A stretch of 64,000 nucleotides of DNA from an uncultured Aeromonas sp. (GTDB lineage: Bacteria; Pseudomonadota; Gammaproteobacteria; Enterobacterales; Aeromonadaceae), in NCBI GenBank assembly GCA_945957575.1, contig CAMFLW010000001.1:51063-115062 (forward strand). The letters run 5' to 3'. The notes below the pieces were generated by a model. It ran no database searches, was not told where the DNA came from, and saw nothing but the letters and a program-made list of their open reading frames with translations. Below are positions 46,918 to 55,145 of this stretch, piece by piece. The translations under genes and the position numbers were made by a program. Position 1 is the first letter of the stretch; each line of letters opens with the position of its first letter.

Positions 46918-49290
46918 TTACTTGGCGCCATGCTGCTCCGCCAGATAGAGCCAGGTATCGACCACGGTGTCCGGGTTGAGCGACACCGAATCGATCCCCT
47001 GCTCGACCAGCCAGGCGGCAAAGTCCGGATGATCGGATGGGCCCTGACCGCAGATCCCCACATACTTGCCCGCCTTGCGGGCGGCGGCAATGGCCATCGC
47101 CAGCAGCGCCTTGACCGCCTCGTTACGCTCGTCGAACAGGTGGGCAATCAGACCCGAGTCCCGATCCAGTCCAAGGGTAAGCTGGGTCATGTCGTTGGAG
47201 CCGATGGAGAAGCCATCCACGTGCTCGAGGAACTTGTCTGCCAAGAGGGCATTGCTCGGGATCTCGCACATCATGATCACCTTGAGCCCCCGCTCGCCAC
47301 GGCGCAGACCATTTTCGGCCAGGATGTCGATCACCTGCTGTGCCTCACTCACGGTGCGCACGAAGGGGATCATCACCTCGACGTTGGTCAGCCCCATCAC
47401 ATCGCGCACCCGCTTGATCGCCTCGCACTCGAGGGCAAAGCAGGGGCGGAAGCTGTCGGCAATGTAGCGGGATGCACCACGAAAACCGATCATCGGGTTC
47501 TCTTCGTGAGGCTCGTAGCCACGCCCCCCCACCAGATTGGCGTACTCGTTGGACTTGAAGTCCGACATCCGCACGATCACCCGCTCCGGCCAGAAGGCGG
47601 CGGCCAGGGTGGCGATGCCCTCGGTCAGCTTGGCGACATAGAACTCACGCGGGCTCTCGTAGCCGGCGATCATCTTGCCGATGGTGGCCTTGAGCTCGGG
47701 GCTCTGCTCGTCGAACTCCAGCAGCGCCTTGGGGTGCACCCCGATCATCCGGTTGATGATGAACTCGAGGCGGGCCAGACCGACGCCGGCGTTCGGCAGC
47801 TGGGCGAAGTCGAAGGCCCGGTCCGGATTGCCGACGTTCATCATGATCTTGATAGGCAGGCGCGGCATGTTGCCCACCTCGGTGACCGCTACGTCGAAGT
47901 CGAGTTCACCGTCGTAGATGAAACCGGTATCCCCTTCCGCACAGGAGACGGTGATCCGCCGACCCGGCTCAATATGGTCGGTGGCATTGCCACAGCCCAC
48001 CACCGCCGGAATACCCAGTTCGCGGGCGATAATGGCGGCGTGACAGGTGCGGCCACCCCGGTTGGTGACGATGGCGGAGGCCCGCTTCATGATGGGCTCC
48101 CAGTCCGGGTCGGTCATGTCGGTGACCAGCACGTCGCCGGGTTGCACTTCGTCCATCTGGCTGATGGAGGAGATGACCCGCGCCGGACCCGCGCCAATCT
48201 TGTGGCCGATGGCCCGCCCCTCGATCAACACCTTGCCCGCTTGCTTGAGGGCAAAACGCTCGAGGGTGTTAGCCTCCTGGCGGCTGCGCACGGTTTCCGG
48301 GCGCGCCTGCACGATATAGAGTTGGCCATCCTGACCATCCTTGGCCCACTCGATATCCATCGGGCGGCCATAGTGCTGCTCGATGATGAGGGCCTGTTTC
48401 GCCAGCGCCATCACCTCCTCATCGGTGATGCAGAAGCGGCTACGCTCGGCTTCGTTGGTGTCGACAATCTTCACCTGACGGCCGTGACCAGCATCGTCCG
48501 AGTAGGTCATCTTGATAAGCTTGGAGCCGAGGGTCTTGCGCACCACCGCCGGGCGGCCCCCCTTGAGAGTCGGCTTGTGCACATAGAACTCGTCCGGGTT
48601 GACCGCGCCCTGCACCACCATCTCGCCAAGACCATGGGCGCCGGTGATAAAGACCACGTCGTTGAAACCGGACTCGGTATCCAGGGTAAACATGACGCCG
48701 GAGGCGGCGAGATCCGAGCGCACCATCCGCTGCACCCCGGCCGAGAGGGCAACACCCTTGTGGTCGTAGCCCTGATGCACCCGATAGGATATGGCGCGAT
48801 CGTTGAACAGGGAAGCAAACACATGCTTGACCGCCGTCATGACGGCATCGATGCCACGTACGTTGAGGAAGGTCTCCTGCTGACCGGCAAAGGAGGCGTC
48901 CGGCATATCCTCGGCGGTGGCGGAGGAGCGCACCGCAAACGAGGCCTCGACACCGGCACTCAACTTCTCATAGGCAACCCGGATAGCCTGCTCCAGCTCG
49001 GGCTGGAACGGGGCGTCGATCACCCAGTCGCGGATCTGCTGACCGGCCCGGTTGAGGGCGGCGATATCGTCCACGTCGAGATTGTCGAGCAGATGGTGGA
49101 TCTTGCCGTTGAGGCCGCTTGACTCCAGAAACTCGTTAAACGCAAAGGCGGTGGTGGCAAAGCCCCCCGGCACGGATACGCCGGCGCCAGAGAGGTTGCT
49201 GATCATCTCGCCAAGGGATGCGTTCTTGCCGCCAACTCGTTCTACGTCCTGCATTCCGAGTTGTTCGTACCAGAGCACGTACTGTTGCAC
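46918..49290 (-). CDS. ppsA: Phosphoenolpyruvate synthase
   Basis: A 790-residue gluconeogenic enzyme: pyruvate plus ATP to PEP, AMP and phosphate. The N-terminal ATP-grasp domain starts [20 protein letters not shown]. The phosphohistidine is in [20 protein letters not shown], adjacent to the Thr/Ser region acted on by PpsR. The C-terminal PEP/pyruvate barrel has [19 protein letters not shown] and [13 protein letters not shown]. The start is GTG 49290 with GGAGACATCC upstream. It is divergent from its regulator ppsR. Confidence 0.96.
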   Translation of the reverse strand: MQQYVLWYEQLGMQDVERVGGKNASLGEMISNLSGAGVSVPGGFATTAFAFNEFLESSGLNGKIHHLLDNLDVDDIAALNRAGQQIRDWVIDAPFQPELEQAIRVAYEKLSAGVEASFAVRSSATAEDMPDASFAGQQETFLNVRGIDAVMTAVKHVFASLFNDRAISYRVHQGYDHKGVALSAGVQRMVRSDLAASGVMFTLDTESGFNDVVFITGAHGLGEMVVQGAVNPDEFYVHKPTLKGGRPAVVRKTLGSKLIKMTYSDDAGHGRQVKIVDTNEAERSRFCITDEEVMALAKQALIIEQHYGRPMDIEWAKDGQDGQLYIVQARPETVRSRQEANTLERFALKQAGKVLIEGRAIGHKIGAGPARVISSISQMDEVQPGDVLVTDMTDPDWEPIMKRASAIVTNRGGRTCHAAIIARELGIPAVVGCGNATDHIEPGRRITVSCAEGDTGFIYDGELDFDVAVTEVGNMPRLPIKIMMNVGNPDRAFDFAQLPNAGVGLARLEFIINRMIGVHPKALLEFDEQSPELKATIGKMIAGYESPREFYVAKLTEGIATLAAAFWPERVIVRMSDFKSNEYANLVGGRGYEPHEENPMIGFRGASRYIADSFRPCFALECEAIKRVRDVMGLTNVEVMIPFVRTVSEAQQVIDILAENGLRRGERGLKVIMMCEIPSNALLADKFLEHVDGFSIGSNDMTQLTLGLDRDSGLIAHLFDERNEAVKALLAMAIAAARKAGKYVGICGQGPSDHPDFAAWLVEQGIDSVSLNPDTVVDTWLYLAEQHGAK

Positions 49291-49637
49291 TTGGATGTCT
49301 CCAGGTTGGTGGGCACCGATGCCATAGCACCTCGTGCGCCCGATTTAATCGATGAGGTTATGGGTAAGTCAGGTGCGTTATTGTCTGTTTCTTCTGTTGC
49401 CAACGACCATGAAAACGTTTTCCATTGGTTTTCAAAAAAATCCCCGAGCAAGAGTTGGGGGTGGTCGAATGACCGGAACATTCTACAATGGCGACACAAA
49501 AAGATAACGATTCAGGTTTGCAAGCCACTTCACAACTTGGGCACAGCAGACCGGTTGACAAAACTGGTATGGTTTCGGGAGATACTTCTCCTCCCTTACC
49601 CCATGCGACCCCACCCGCGGTATCACAGGAGCCCCAC
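49291..49637. other. ppsA-ppsR divergent regulatory region
   Basis: 347 bases without a supported gene. It holds the two promoters and the palindrome at 49411-49422. An open frame in phase with ppsR begins at 49488, but its translation is unlike PpsR and lacks a ribosome site. Confidence 0.6.
49411..49422. promoter_or_regulatory. Palindrome GAAAACGTTTTC, LacI/GalR-type operator candidate
   Basis: A perfect 12-bp palindrome with a central CG, extended to ATG..CCAT on the flanks, about 120 bases before ppsA. FruR (Cra), a LacI-family protein, controls ppsA in E. coli, but its consensus TGAAACGTTTCA has shorter arms, so the regulator is uncertain. Confidence 0.4.
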
Positions 49638-50450
49638 GTGCACACCGTATTTTATGTTTCAGACGGCACCGCCATCACCGCCGAAGTGTTCGGCCACGCG
49701 GTACTGAGCCAGTTTCCGCTGGCCTTCGAGCAGATCACTATCCCCTTTGTGGAGACACTGGAGAAAGCCCGTCAGGTACGGATGCGGATCGACGAGCAGT
49801 TTCGCCAGACCGGGGTACGCCCCATTCTGTTTCACACCATCGTCGACCCGCTGGTACGGGAAGAGGTACTGAAATCGGAAGCGTGCGGCCACGACTTTCT
49901 CAATACCTTCGTCAGCCCGCTGGAGCAGGAGCTGGGGGTAAAAGCCGAGCCCCGCCTCCACCGCACCCACGGTATGGAGAATCGCAAGCTCTATGACGAC
50001 CGCATCGAGGCGGTCAACTTTGCGCTGGCCAACGACGATGGCATCACCACCAAAGAGTACGATGAGGCGGACATCATCCTGATCGGGGTCTCCCGCTGCG
50101 GCAAGACCCCCACCAGCCTCTATCTGGCGCTGCAGTTTGGCATTCGCGCCGCCAACTACCCCTTTATCGAGCAGGACATGGGGATGCTGGAGCTGCCCGC
50201 CCCGCTCAAGGCCAACCGTCACAAGCTGTTTGGCCTCACCATAGCGCCGCAGCGGCTGCACGAGATCCGTAACCAGCGCCGTGCCAACAGCCGCTACTCC
50301 TCCATCGAACAATGCGAGCAGGAGCTGGCCTGCGTGGAGAGGCTGTTTCGCCAGGAGGCGATCCGCTTTCTCGATACCAGCTCCCACTCGGTCGAGGAGA
50401 TCAGCGCCAAGATCCTCGAGGCCACCGGCCTGCGCCGCCAGCTCTGTTAA
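49638..50450 (+). CDS. ppsR: PEP synthase regulatory protein PpsR (kinase/pyrophosphorylase)
   Basis: A 270-residue bifunctional regulator that inactivates PpsA by ADP-dependent Thr phosphorylation and reactivates it by phosphorolysis. The P-loop is [36 protein letters not shown] is the family start, and NYPFIEQDM follows the P-loop. I chose GTG 49638, with AGGAG six bases upstream, because it matches the E. coli length; an ATG at 49488 would add 50 residues of low similarity. Confidence 0.92.
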   Translation: MHTVFYVSDGTAITAEVFGHAVLSQFPLAFEQITIPFVETLEKARQVRMRIDEQFRQTGVRPILFHTIVDPLVREEVLKSEACGHDFLNTFVSPLEQELGVKAEPRLHRTHGMENRKLYDDRIEAVNFALANDDGITTKEYDEADIILIGVSRCGKTPTSLYLALQFGIRAANYPFIEQDMGMLELPAPLKANRHKLFGLTIAPQRLHEIRNQRRANSRYSSIEQCEQELACVERLFRQEAIRFLDTSSHSVEEISAKILEATGLRRQLC

Positions 50451-50484
50451 GCCAGCTTGACAGCAGATAAACCAGGCTAGATGC

Positions 50485-50523
50485 AAAGAGGGGAGAAGCC
50501 ATCAAGCCTCTCCCCTCTTTTTC
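50485..50523 (+). terminator. Terminator after ppsR
   Basis: AAGAGGGGAGA pairs with TCTCCCCTCTT across a short loop and is followed by a T run, 35 bases past the ppsR stop. Confidence 0.88.
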
Positions 50524-50569
50524 TGGTCATTACTACAGGCCGCCGTGATGAAAAGCCGCCCGGGATTGC

Positions 50570-50896
50570 CTAACGATTGAGTTCGGGATTGTTCAGCAAA
50601 CGGGCATAAAAGGGCAGCAGGCCGTGGCGCTTGCGGATCCGCTCGGCCAGCAAGCACCCCGCCAAAGCCCCCACCATGCCGCCAGCCAGCAGCAGCAACG
50701 GCCAGTCACGCAGCAACCCCTGATCACCGAGCAACAGCCAGCCCAGCAGCATGGTCGCGGCCACCAGCAGCAACAGCGGACTGGCGGCTATCGCCAGCCA
50801 GAGCGTCACCAGCACTCCCCAGGCAACCCCTTGTTGCAGTGCGCCTTCGCGCACTCTGTACGCCAACGTCCTGGACACTTGCTTGTTTAGCATCAT
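50570..50896 (-). CDS. Small membrane protein of unknown function
   Basis: 108 residues with two or three hydrophobic segments (LVTLWLAIAASPLLLLVAATM, LLLLAGGMVGALAGCLLAERI, in parts) and basic ends. ATG 50896 has AAGGG six bases upstream. The topology resembles ATP synthase subunit I or other small two-helix proteins, but no specific family is recognised. Confidence 0.55.
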   Translation of the reverse strand: MMLNKQVSRTLAYRVREGALQQGVAWGVLVTLWLAIAASPLLLLVAATMLLGWLLLGDQGLLRDWPLLLLAGGMVGALAGCLLAERIRKRHGLLPFYARLLNNPELNR

Positions 50897-51240
50897 TTGC
50901 ATCCCTTTATGACCTGACACAACAAAAGGACACCGGGAATTACAAATGTCAACAAAATTGAATTCGATTGCACAAATATCAACCAAAAACTACCAGTGAA
51001 GCTCTTTAGATCATAAAAAAGCTGCCGTTGGCACAAAATACGGCCATCCAGCATGGAAAACAGGTGCATTCATGGCGGATTATCACTATTCTGCTTCGGT
51101 TGCCAGCCAACACTAAAAATTGAAAACGGCATGGCGTAACGAAATAAATACAGCTTTCGTCAGGTTTTGGCTACGCACTGCGGCCTGCTCAGGATGAGCC
51201 CAACACCGACCAGAGACAACAGAGACGTAAGGACAGACCC
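50897..51240. other. Intergenic region upstream of the AroP-type permease gene
   Basis: 344 AT-rich bases without a credible gene. The best TyrR-like match is at 51135-51152 (CGTAAC, six bases, AATACA; 8 of 12 positions), which is weak. The ribosome site TAAGGACAG precedes the permease ATG. Confidence 0.45.
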
Positions 51241-52623
51241 ATGGATTTGAAACAAGACGGTGAGGAGCTGAAGCGCGGCCTTAAAAACCGCCACATTCAG
51301 TTAATTGCGTTGGGCGGTGCCATCGGCACCGGCCTCTTTCTGGGCATTGCCCAAACCATCAAGATGGCAGGCCCCTCAGTCCTGCTGGGTTATGCCATCG
51401 GCGGCTTTATCGCCTTCCTGATCATGCGCCAGCTCGGTGAAATGGTGGTGGAAGAGCCGGTAGCCGGTTCATTCAGCCACTTTGCCTACAAATACTGGGG
51501 TGAGTTTGCCGGTTTTGCGTCCGGCTGGAACTACTGGGTGCTCTACGTGCTGGTGAGCATGGCCGAGCTGACCGCGGTGGGCATCTACGTCCAGTACTGG
51601 TGGCCAGAGATCCCGACCTGGATGTCGGCAGCCTTCTTCTTCGTGCTGATCAACGCCATCAACCTCTCCAACGTCAAAGCGTTTGGCGAAATGGAGTTCT
51701 GGTTCGCCATCATCAAGGTGGTCGCCATCATCGGCATGATTGGCTTTGGCGGCTATCTGCTCATCTCCGGTGCCGGCGGACCCGAGGCAAGCGTCACCAA
51801 CCTGTGGGCTCAGGGCGGTTTCTTCCCCAACGGCATCAGCGGTCTGGTGATGGCAATGGCGGTGATCATGTTCTCCTTTGGCGGTCTGGAGCTGGTGGGC
51901 ATTACCGCCGCGGAAGCGGACAACCCCGAGAAGAGCATTCCCAAGGCCACCAATCAGGTGATCTACCGCATCCTCATCTTCTACATCGGTGCTCTGGCTA
52001 TCCTGATGTCCCTCTACCCTTGGGGTAAAGTGGTGGAAGGCGGCAGCCCGTTCGTGATGATCTTCCATGCACTGGACAGCAATCTGGTCGCCACCGTACT
52101 CAACATCGTGGTGCTGACGGCGGCACTGTCGGTCTACAACAGCTGCGTCTACTGCAACAGCCGGATGCTGTTCGGGCTGGCCAAGCAGGGCAACGGCCCG
52201 AAAGCCCTGCTCAAGACCAACAAGAGCGGCGTGCCGCTGGTTGCCCTCTCGGTCTCGGCCATCGCCACTCTGCTCTGCGTGCTGATCAACTACCTGATGC
52301 CAGGCAAGGCGTTCGGTCTGCTGATGGCGCTGGTGGTCTCCGCACTGGTGATCAACTGGGCGATGATCAGCCTCGCGCACCTCAAGTTCCGCAAGGCCAA
52401 GGTCGCAGAAGGCGTCCAGCCCAAGTTCAGGGCGTTCTGGTACCCCTTCGGCAACTATCTCTGCCTCGCCTTTATGGCTGGCATTCTGGTGATCATGTAT
52501 ATGACCCCGGATTTTCGCATCTCGGTCGAACTGATCCCCGCCTGGCTGGTGGTACTGGGTATTGGCTTTGTCATCAAGCGCAAAGGACAAGCCCAAAACA
52601 AGGTCGCTGCCAATCTGGGTTAA
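51241..52623 (+). CDS. aroP: Aromatic amino acid permease (AroP/PheP type)
   Basis: A 460-residue APC-superfamily proton symporter with about 12 helices. It is very close to E. coli AroP: ELKRGLKNRHIQLIALGGAI, EMVVEEPVAGSFSHFAYKYW, FSFGGLELVGITAAEADNPE and NSCVYCNSRMLFGLA are nearly identical. It imports Phe, Tyr and Trp, supplying the tyrosine pathway encoded at the start of the window. PheP is the close alternative. A strong terminator follows. Confidence 0.9.
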   Translation: MDLKQDGEELKRGLKNRHIQLIALGGAIGTGLFLGIAQTIKMAGPSVLLGYAIGGFIAFLIMRQLGEMVVEEPVAGSFSHFAYKYWGEFAGFASGWNYWVLYVLVSMAELTAVGIYVQYWWPEIPTWMSAAFFFVLINAINLSNVKAFGEMEFWFAIIKVVAIIGMIGFGGYLLISGAGGPEASVTNLWAQGGFFPNGISGLVMAMAVIMFSFGGLELVGITAAEADNPEKSIPKATNQVIYRILIFYIGALAILMSLYPWGKVVEGGSPFVMIFHALDSNLVATVLNIVVLTAALSVYNSCVYCNSRMLFGLAKQGNGPKALLKTNKSGVPLVALSVSAIATLLCVLINYLMPGKAFGLLMALVVSALVINWAMISLAHLKFRKAKVAEGVQPKFRAFWYPFGNYLCLAFMAGILVIMYMTPDFRISVELIPAWLVVLGIGFVIKRKGQAQNKVAANLG

Positions 52624-52649
52624 TGCCCGCAGCTGAGAAAAACAATGCA

Positions 52650-52679
52650 AAACGCCGATCGGATGATCGGCGTTTTTTT
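52650..52679 (+). terminator. Terminator after aroP
   Basis: AACGCCGATC (52651-52660), loop GGAT, GATCGGCGTT and seven T. The same stem sequence recurs after the ArsP-like gene at 54270. Confidence 0.92.
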
Positions 52680-52711
52680 ATTGCGCGCAGCACTACTAGC
52701 AGCCGTAGCCC

Positions 52712-53038
52712 TCAGGAAGGCAGCTCTTGCCTTTGATCTTGCCAATGCTCCGGGCTGTTGACGCAACACTCATCGCGGAAAAAGGCGATGATCTCCTCCA
52801 ACACCGCGTATTGAGAGACACACAGCAGGGTGCGACTCTCCCGGTTTTGCTTCACCAGCCCCACCGAGACCAGCGCCGCGATATGGTGGCTGAGGGTGGA
52901 GCCGGGGATAGCCAGCTGCTTTTGCAGCTCACCCACCGGCAGCCCCTGCTCTCCAGCCTTGACCAGATGCTTGAAGATAAACAGTCGGGTCGGATGACCC
53001 AGCTCCTTCAATGCCTTGGCTACGTCTTCCAGCTCCAT
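52712..53038 (-). CDS. ArsR-family transcriptional repressor
   Basis: A 108-residue winged-helix repressor. ALKELGHPTRLFIFKHLVKA is the family start, and GSTLSHHIAALVSVGLVKQN is the recognition helix and wing. It lacks the ELCVCDL-type metalloid site of classical ArsR; possible thiolate ligands are Cys73 and the pair Cys91-Cys92 near the C terminus. ATG 53038 has GAGGAAC upstream, better than an ATG eight codons earlier. It is divergent from the ArsP-like permease, which it probably controls through the operator between them. Confidence 0.88.
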   Translation of the reverse strand: MELEDVAKALKELGHPTRLFIFKHLVKAGEQGLPVGELQKQLAIPGSTLSHHIAALVSVGLVKQNRESRTLLCVSQYAVLEEIIAFFRDECCVNSPEHWQDQRQELPS

Positions 53039-53060
53039 GACCCGTTCCTCGCGACAATTC

Positions 53061-53084
53061 ATATTTCGATAATAACAGAAATAT
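53061..53084. promoter_or_regulatory. Probable ArsR-family operator
   Basis: ATATTTC (53061-53067) and GAAATAT (53078-53084) form a perfect inverted repeat with a 10-base spacer, in the 103 bases between the divergent repressor and permease. A further GAAATAT half site is at 53115-53121. AT-rich split palindromes of this kind are typical of ArsR/SmtB targets. Confidence 0.6.
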
Positions 53085-53141
53085 CTTGACCACCACAATG
53101 ATTCCACTATTCTGGAAATATAGAAAATGTACAAGGATACA

Positions 53142-54248
53142 ATGATGAATGAGTGGTTAACCATGCTGACCGAGGCCGCCAAGATGTTTCTATTCCTGGC
53201 TGTCGAGCTCTCTCTGCTGTTTCTGCTGATCAGTGCCGGAGTCAGCCTGATCCGCCAGAAAATACCCGATACCAAAATCCAGGCCATACTGGGTGCACGC
53301 CAGGGCAAAGGGTACCTGATTGCAGCATTGCTGGGTGCCGTGACCCCCTTTTGCAGTTGCTCAACCATTCCCATGTTGCGCGGACTCTTGTCAGCCAAAG
53401 CCGGGTTTGGGCCAACCCTGACCTTCCTGTTTGTCTCGCCACTGCTCAACCCGATTATTGTTGGCCTGATGTGGCTTACCTTCGGCTGGCAGATCACCCT
53501 GCTGTATGTAGTGATCGCTGCAATTGTCTCGGTCATGGCGAGCCTGCTGCTGGATAAACTGGGCTTCGAGCGTCAGATCATTGCCTCTCACAATGCCAAA
53601 CAACACTGCTGTACCACAGCGGGCAACACGGGCACTGGCTCCACCAGCAACGGGACCAGCGTGCAGACCCCACCGACAGGCAGCCGTGCAACGGCATGCT
53701 GCACTGGCAACAACAGTATCAAGTCGATCACACCGGTCGCCGCCAAAAACACCTGCTGCCCTGCACAGCCCAAAGCGGCCCCCCTCGTCTCTTGCTGCGC
53801 AGAGGGCACAGCAACCCTGCCGCCAGCCCCGGAAACGCCCACCGCCTTGGCCACAGCCCGGATTGATGCCTGGCAACAGTTCAAAGAGGTGTTCCCCTAC
53901 CTGTTGCTGGGGATCCTGGTTGGTTCCTTTATCTACGGCTTTGTGCCGGCCGAGTGGATCGCCGCCCATGCCGGCACCGACAACCCGCTGGCCATCCCCT
54001 TCAGCGCCATCGTCGGGATCCCGCTCTACATCCGGGCCGAAGCCGTGATCCCGCTCGCATCGGTATTGCTGGGTAAAGGGATGGGAATGGGCGCCGTCAT
54101 GGCGCTGATCATCGGCAGTGCCGGTGCCAGCCTGACCGAGCTGATCCTGCTCAAGTCGATGTTCAGAACACCGATGATAGTGGCATTCCTGACCGTGATC
54201 CTGGGAATGGCCGTCATGATGGGCTACCTGACCCACCTGCTGTTCTAA
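53142..54248 (+). CDS. ArsP/UPF0718-type permease with a cysteine-pair loop
   Basis: A 368-residue inner-membrane permease (DUF318). The first half has LGAVTPFCSCSTIPMLRGLL with the conserved FCSCS (residues 70-74) of this family, and the second half repeats the topology (AEAVIPLASVLLGKGMGMGA). ArsP of Campylobacter exports trivalent organoarsenicals. Between the halves lies a hydrophilic loop (residues about 150-240) with four Cys-Cys pairs at 156, 186, 205 and 218, which suggests thiophilic metal or metalloid binding. ATG 53142 has AAGGATAC upstream. The substrate is not established by sequence. Confidence 0.85.
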   Translation: MMNEWLTMLTEAAKMFLFLAVELSLLFLLISAGVSLIRQKIPDTKIQAILGARQGKGYLIAALLGAVTPFCSCSTIPMLRGLLSAKAGFGPTLTFLFVSPLLNPIIVGLMWLTFGWQITLLYVVIAAIVSVMASLLLDKLGFERQIIASHNAKQHCCTTAGNTGTGSTSNGTSVQTPPTGSRATACCTGNNSIKSITPVAAKNTCCPAQPKAAPLVSCCAEGTATLPPAPETPTALATARIDAWQQFKEVFPYLLLGILVGSFIYGFVPAEWIAAHAGTDNPLAIPFSAIVGIPLYIRAEAVIPLASVLLGKGMGMGAVMALIIGSAGASLTELILLKSMFRTPMIVAFLTVILGMAVMMGYLTHLLF

Positions 54249-54269
54249 CTCACCTCTTTCCCTCTAAGC

Positions 54270-54299
54270 AAAACGCCGATCGCATGATCGGCGTTTTGC
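54270..54299 (+). terminator. Terminator after the ArsP-like permease
   Basis: AAAACGCCGAT (54270-54280) pairs with ATCGGCGTTTT (54287-54297). The arms repeat those of the aroP terminator at 52650. Confidence 0.88.
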
Positions 54300-54342
54300 T
54301 TTTGTGGCCATCAACTCTCGCGACGTAACGCCATCTTCTGGC

Positions 54343-55140
54343 CTATGCGGAGCTCAACAAACGGTTGGCCATGCCATCCAGCTTCGCTTTGGTCTTTTCC
54401 CAACCGGGCATCACCTGACTCATCAGCCGGTAAAAGCGCTCGCTGTGGTTGTGCTCGGCAATATGGCAGAGCTCGTGCAGGATCACGTAATCGATGCACT
54501 CGCGGGGTGCTTTGACCAGATGCGGGTTAAGGGTGATCCGGCCATGGGGGGAACAACTGCCCCACTGGGTCTGCATGGTCAGGATGCGCAGTGGCGGACG
54601 CTCGGTGACCCAGATGGCCTGATCGAGCATGGCATTGAGTCGTCTGGCAAACACCTCTTTGGCACGGGCCTTGTACCAGTCGGCGAGCAGTGTCTGGACT
54701 TTCTCGGCTCTCTTTGCGCTATCAGTGACTGGGCTCCTGACCGACACCTCCAGCTTGCCACGCAGCATCTTGACCCCCTGCACCGAGTCAGGGGCTTCGA
54801 TCACCTTGAGCAGGTACTGTTTGCCGAGGTAATAGTGGCTCTCACCGCTGATGTACTGGCGTGGGGTGACGTGCTCCAATTGCTGGCGAAAGTCGCGTAA
54901 CTGCTGGTAGATCCAGCGTCCGCGCTGCTTGACCGCTGCGAGAACCGCATCATCAGCCGCCTCACGCGGGGCCGAGATCACGACGCGGCAATCGGGATGC
55001 ACCTTGATAAGCACCTTGCCGCTGGCTTGTGGCCGCGCGACCCGCTCGAAGGTGATCAGCTCATCGCCGTAGCGAAAGCTAAAGGATGGAGCTGGCGCCT
55101 GGGGCTCGGCATCACCCTTGGCCCGAATAGGCACATTCAT
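54343..55140 (-). CDS. YgjP-type (M48/DUF45) zinc metallopeptidase linked to the RM operon
   Basis: 265 residues. The peptidase motif is VILHELCHIAEHNHSERFY (HELCH 222-226 and His230), preceded by TQWGSCSPHGRITLNPHLV, the typical DUF45 signature. The N-terminal half is a beta-rich region ending in a long helix. It begins 5 bases after the hsdR stop and is last in the operon. Genes of this type are often found beside type I hsdR; a role in trimming or regulating the nuclease is possible but unproven. No signal peptide, so cytoplasmic. Confidence 0.85.
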   Translation of the reverse strand: MNVPIRAKGDAEPQAPAPSFSFRYGDELITFERVARPQASGKVLIKVHPDCRVVISAPREAADDAVLAAVKQRGRWIYQQLRDFRQQLEHVTPRQYISGESHYYLGKQYLLKVIEAPDSVQGVKMLRGKLEVSVRSPVTDSAKRAEKVQTLLADWYKARAKEVFARRLNAMLDQAIWVTERPPLRILTMQTQWGSCSPHGRITLNPHLVKAPRECIDYVILHELCHIAEHNHSERFYRLMSQVMPGWEKTKAKLDGMANRLLSSA

Positions 55141-55145
55141 TCCGA

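Noticed and set aside
46930..49122. A 730-codon open frame on the plus strand
   Set aside because: Antisense to ppsA, whose catalytic motifs are all present on the other strand.
49488..49637. An N-terminal extension of PpsR from ATG 49488
   Set aside because: It is unlike other PpsR proteins, while GTG 49638 has a good ribosome site and gives the normal length.
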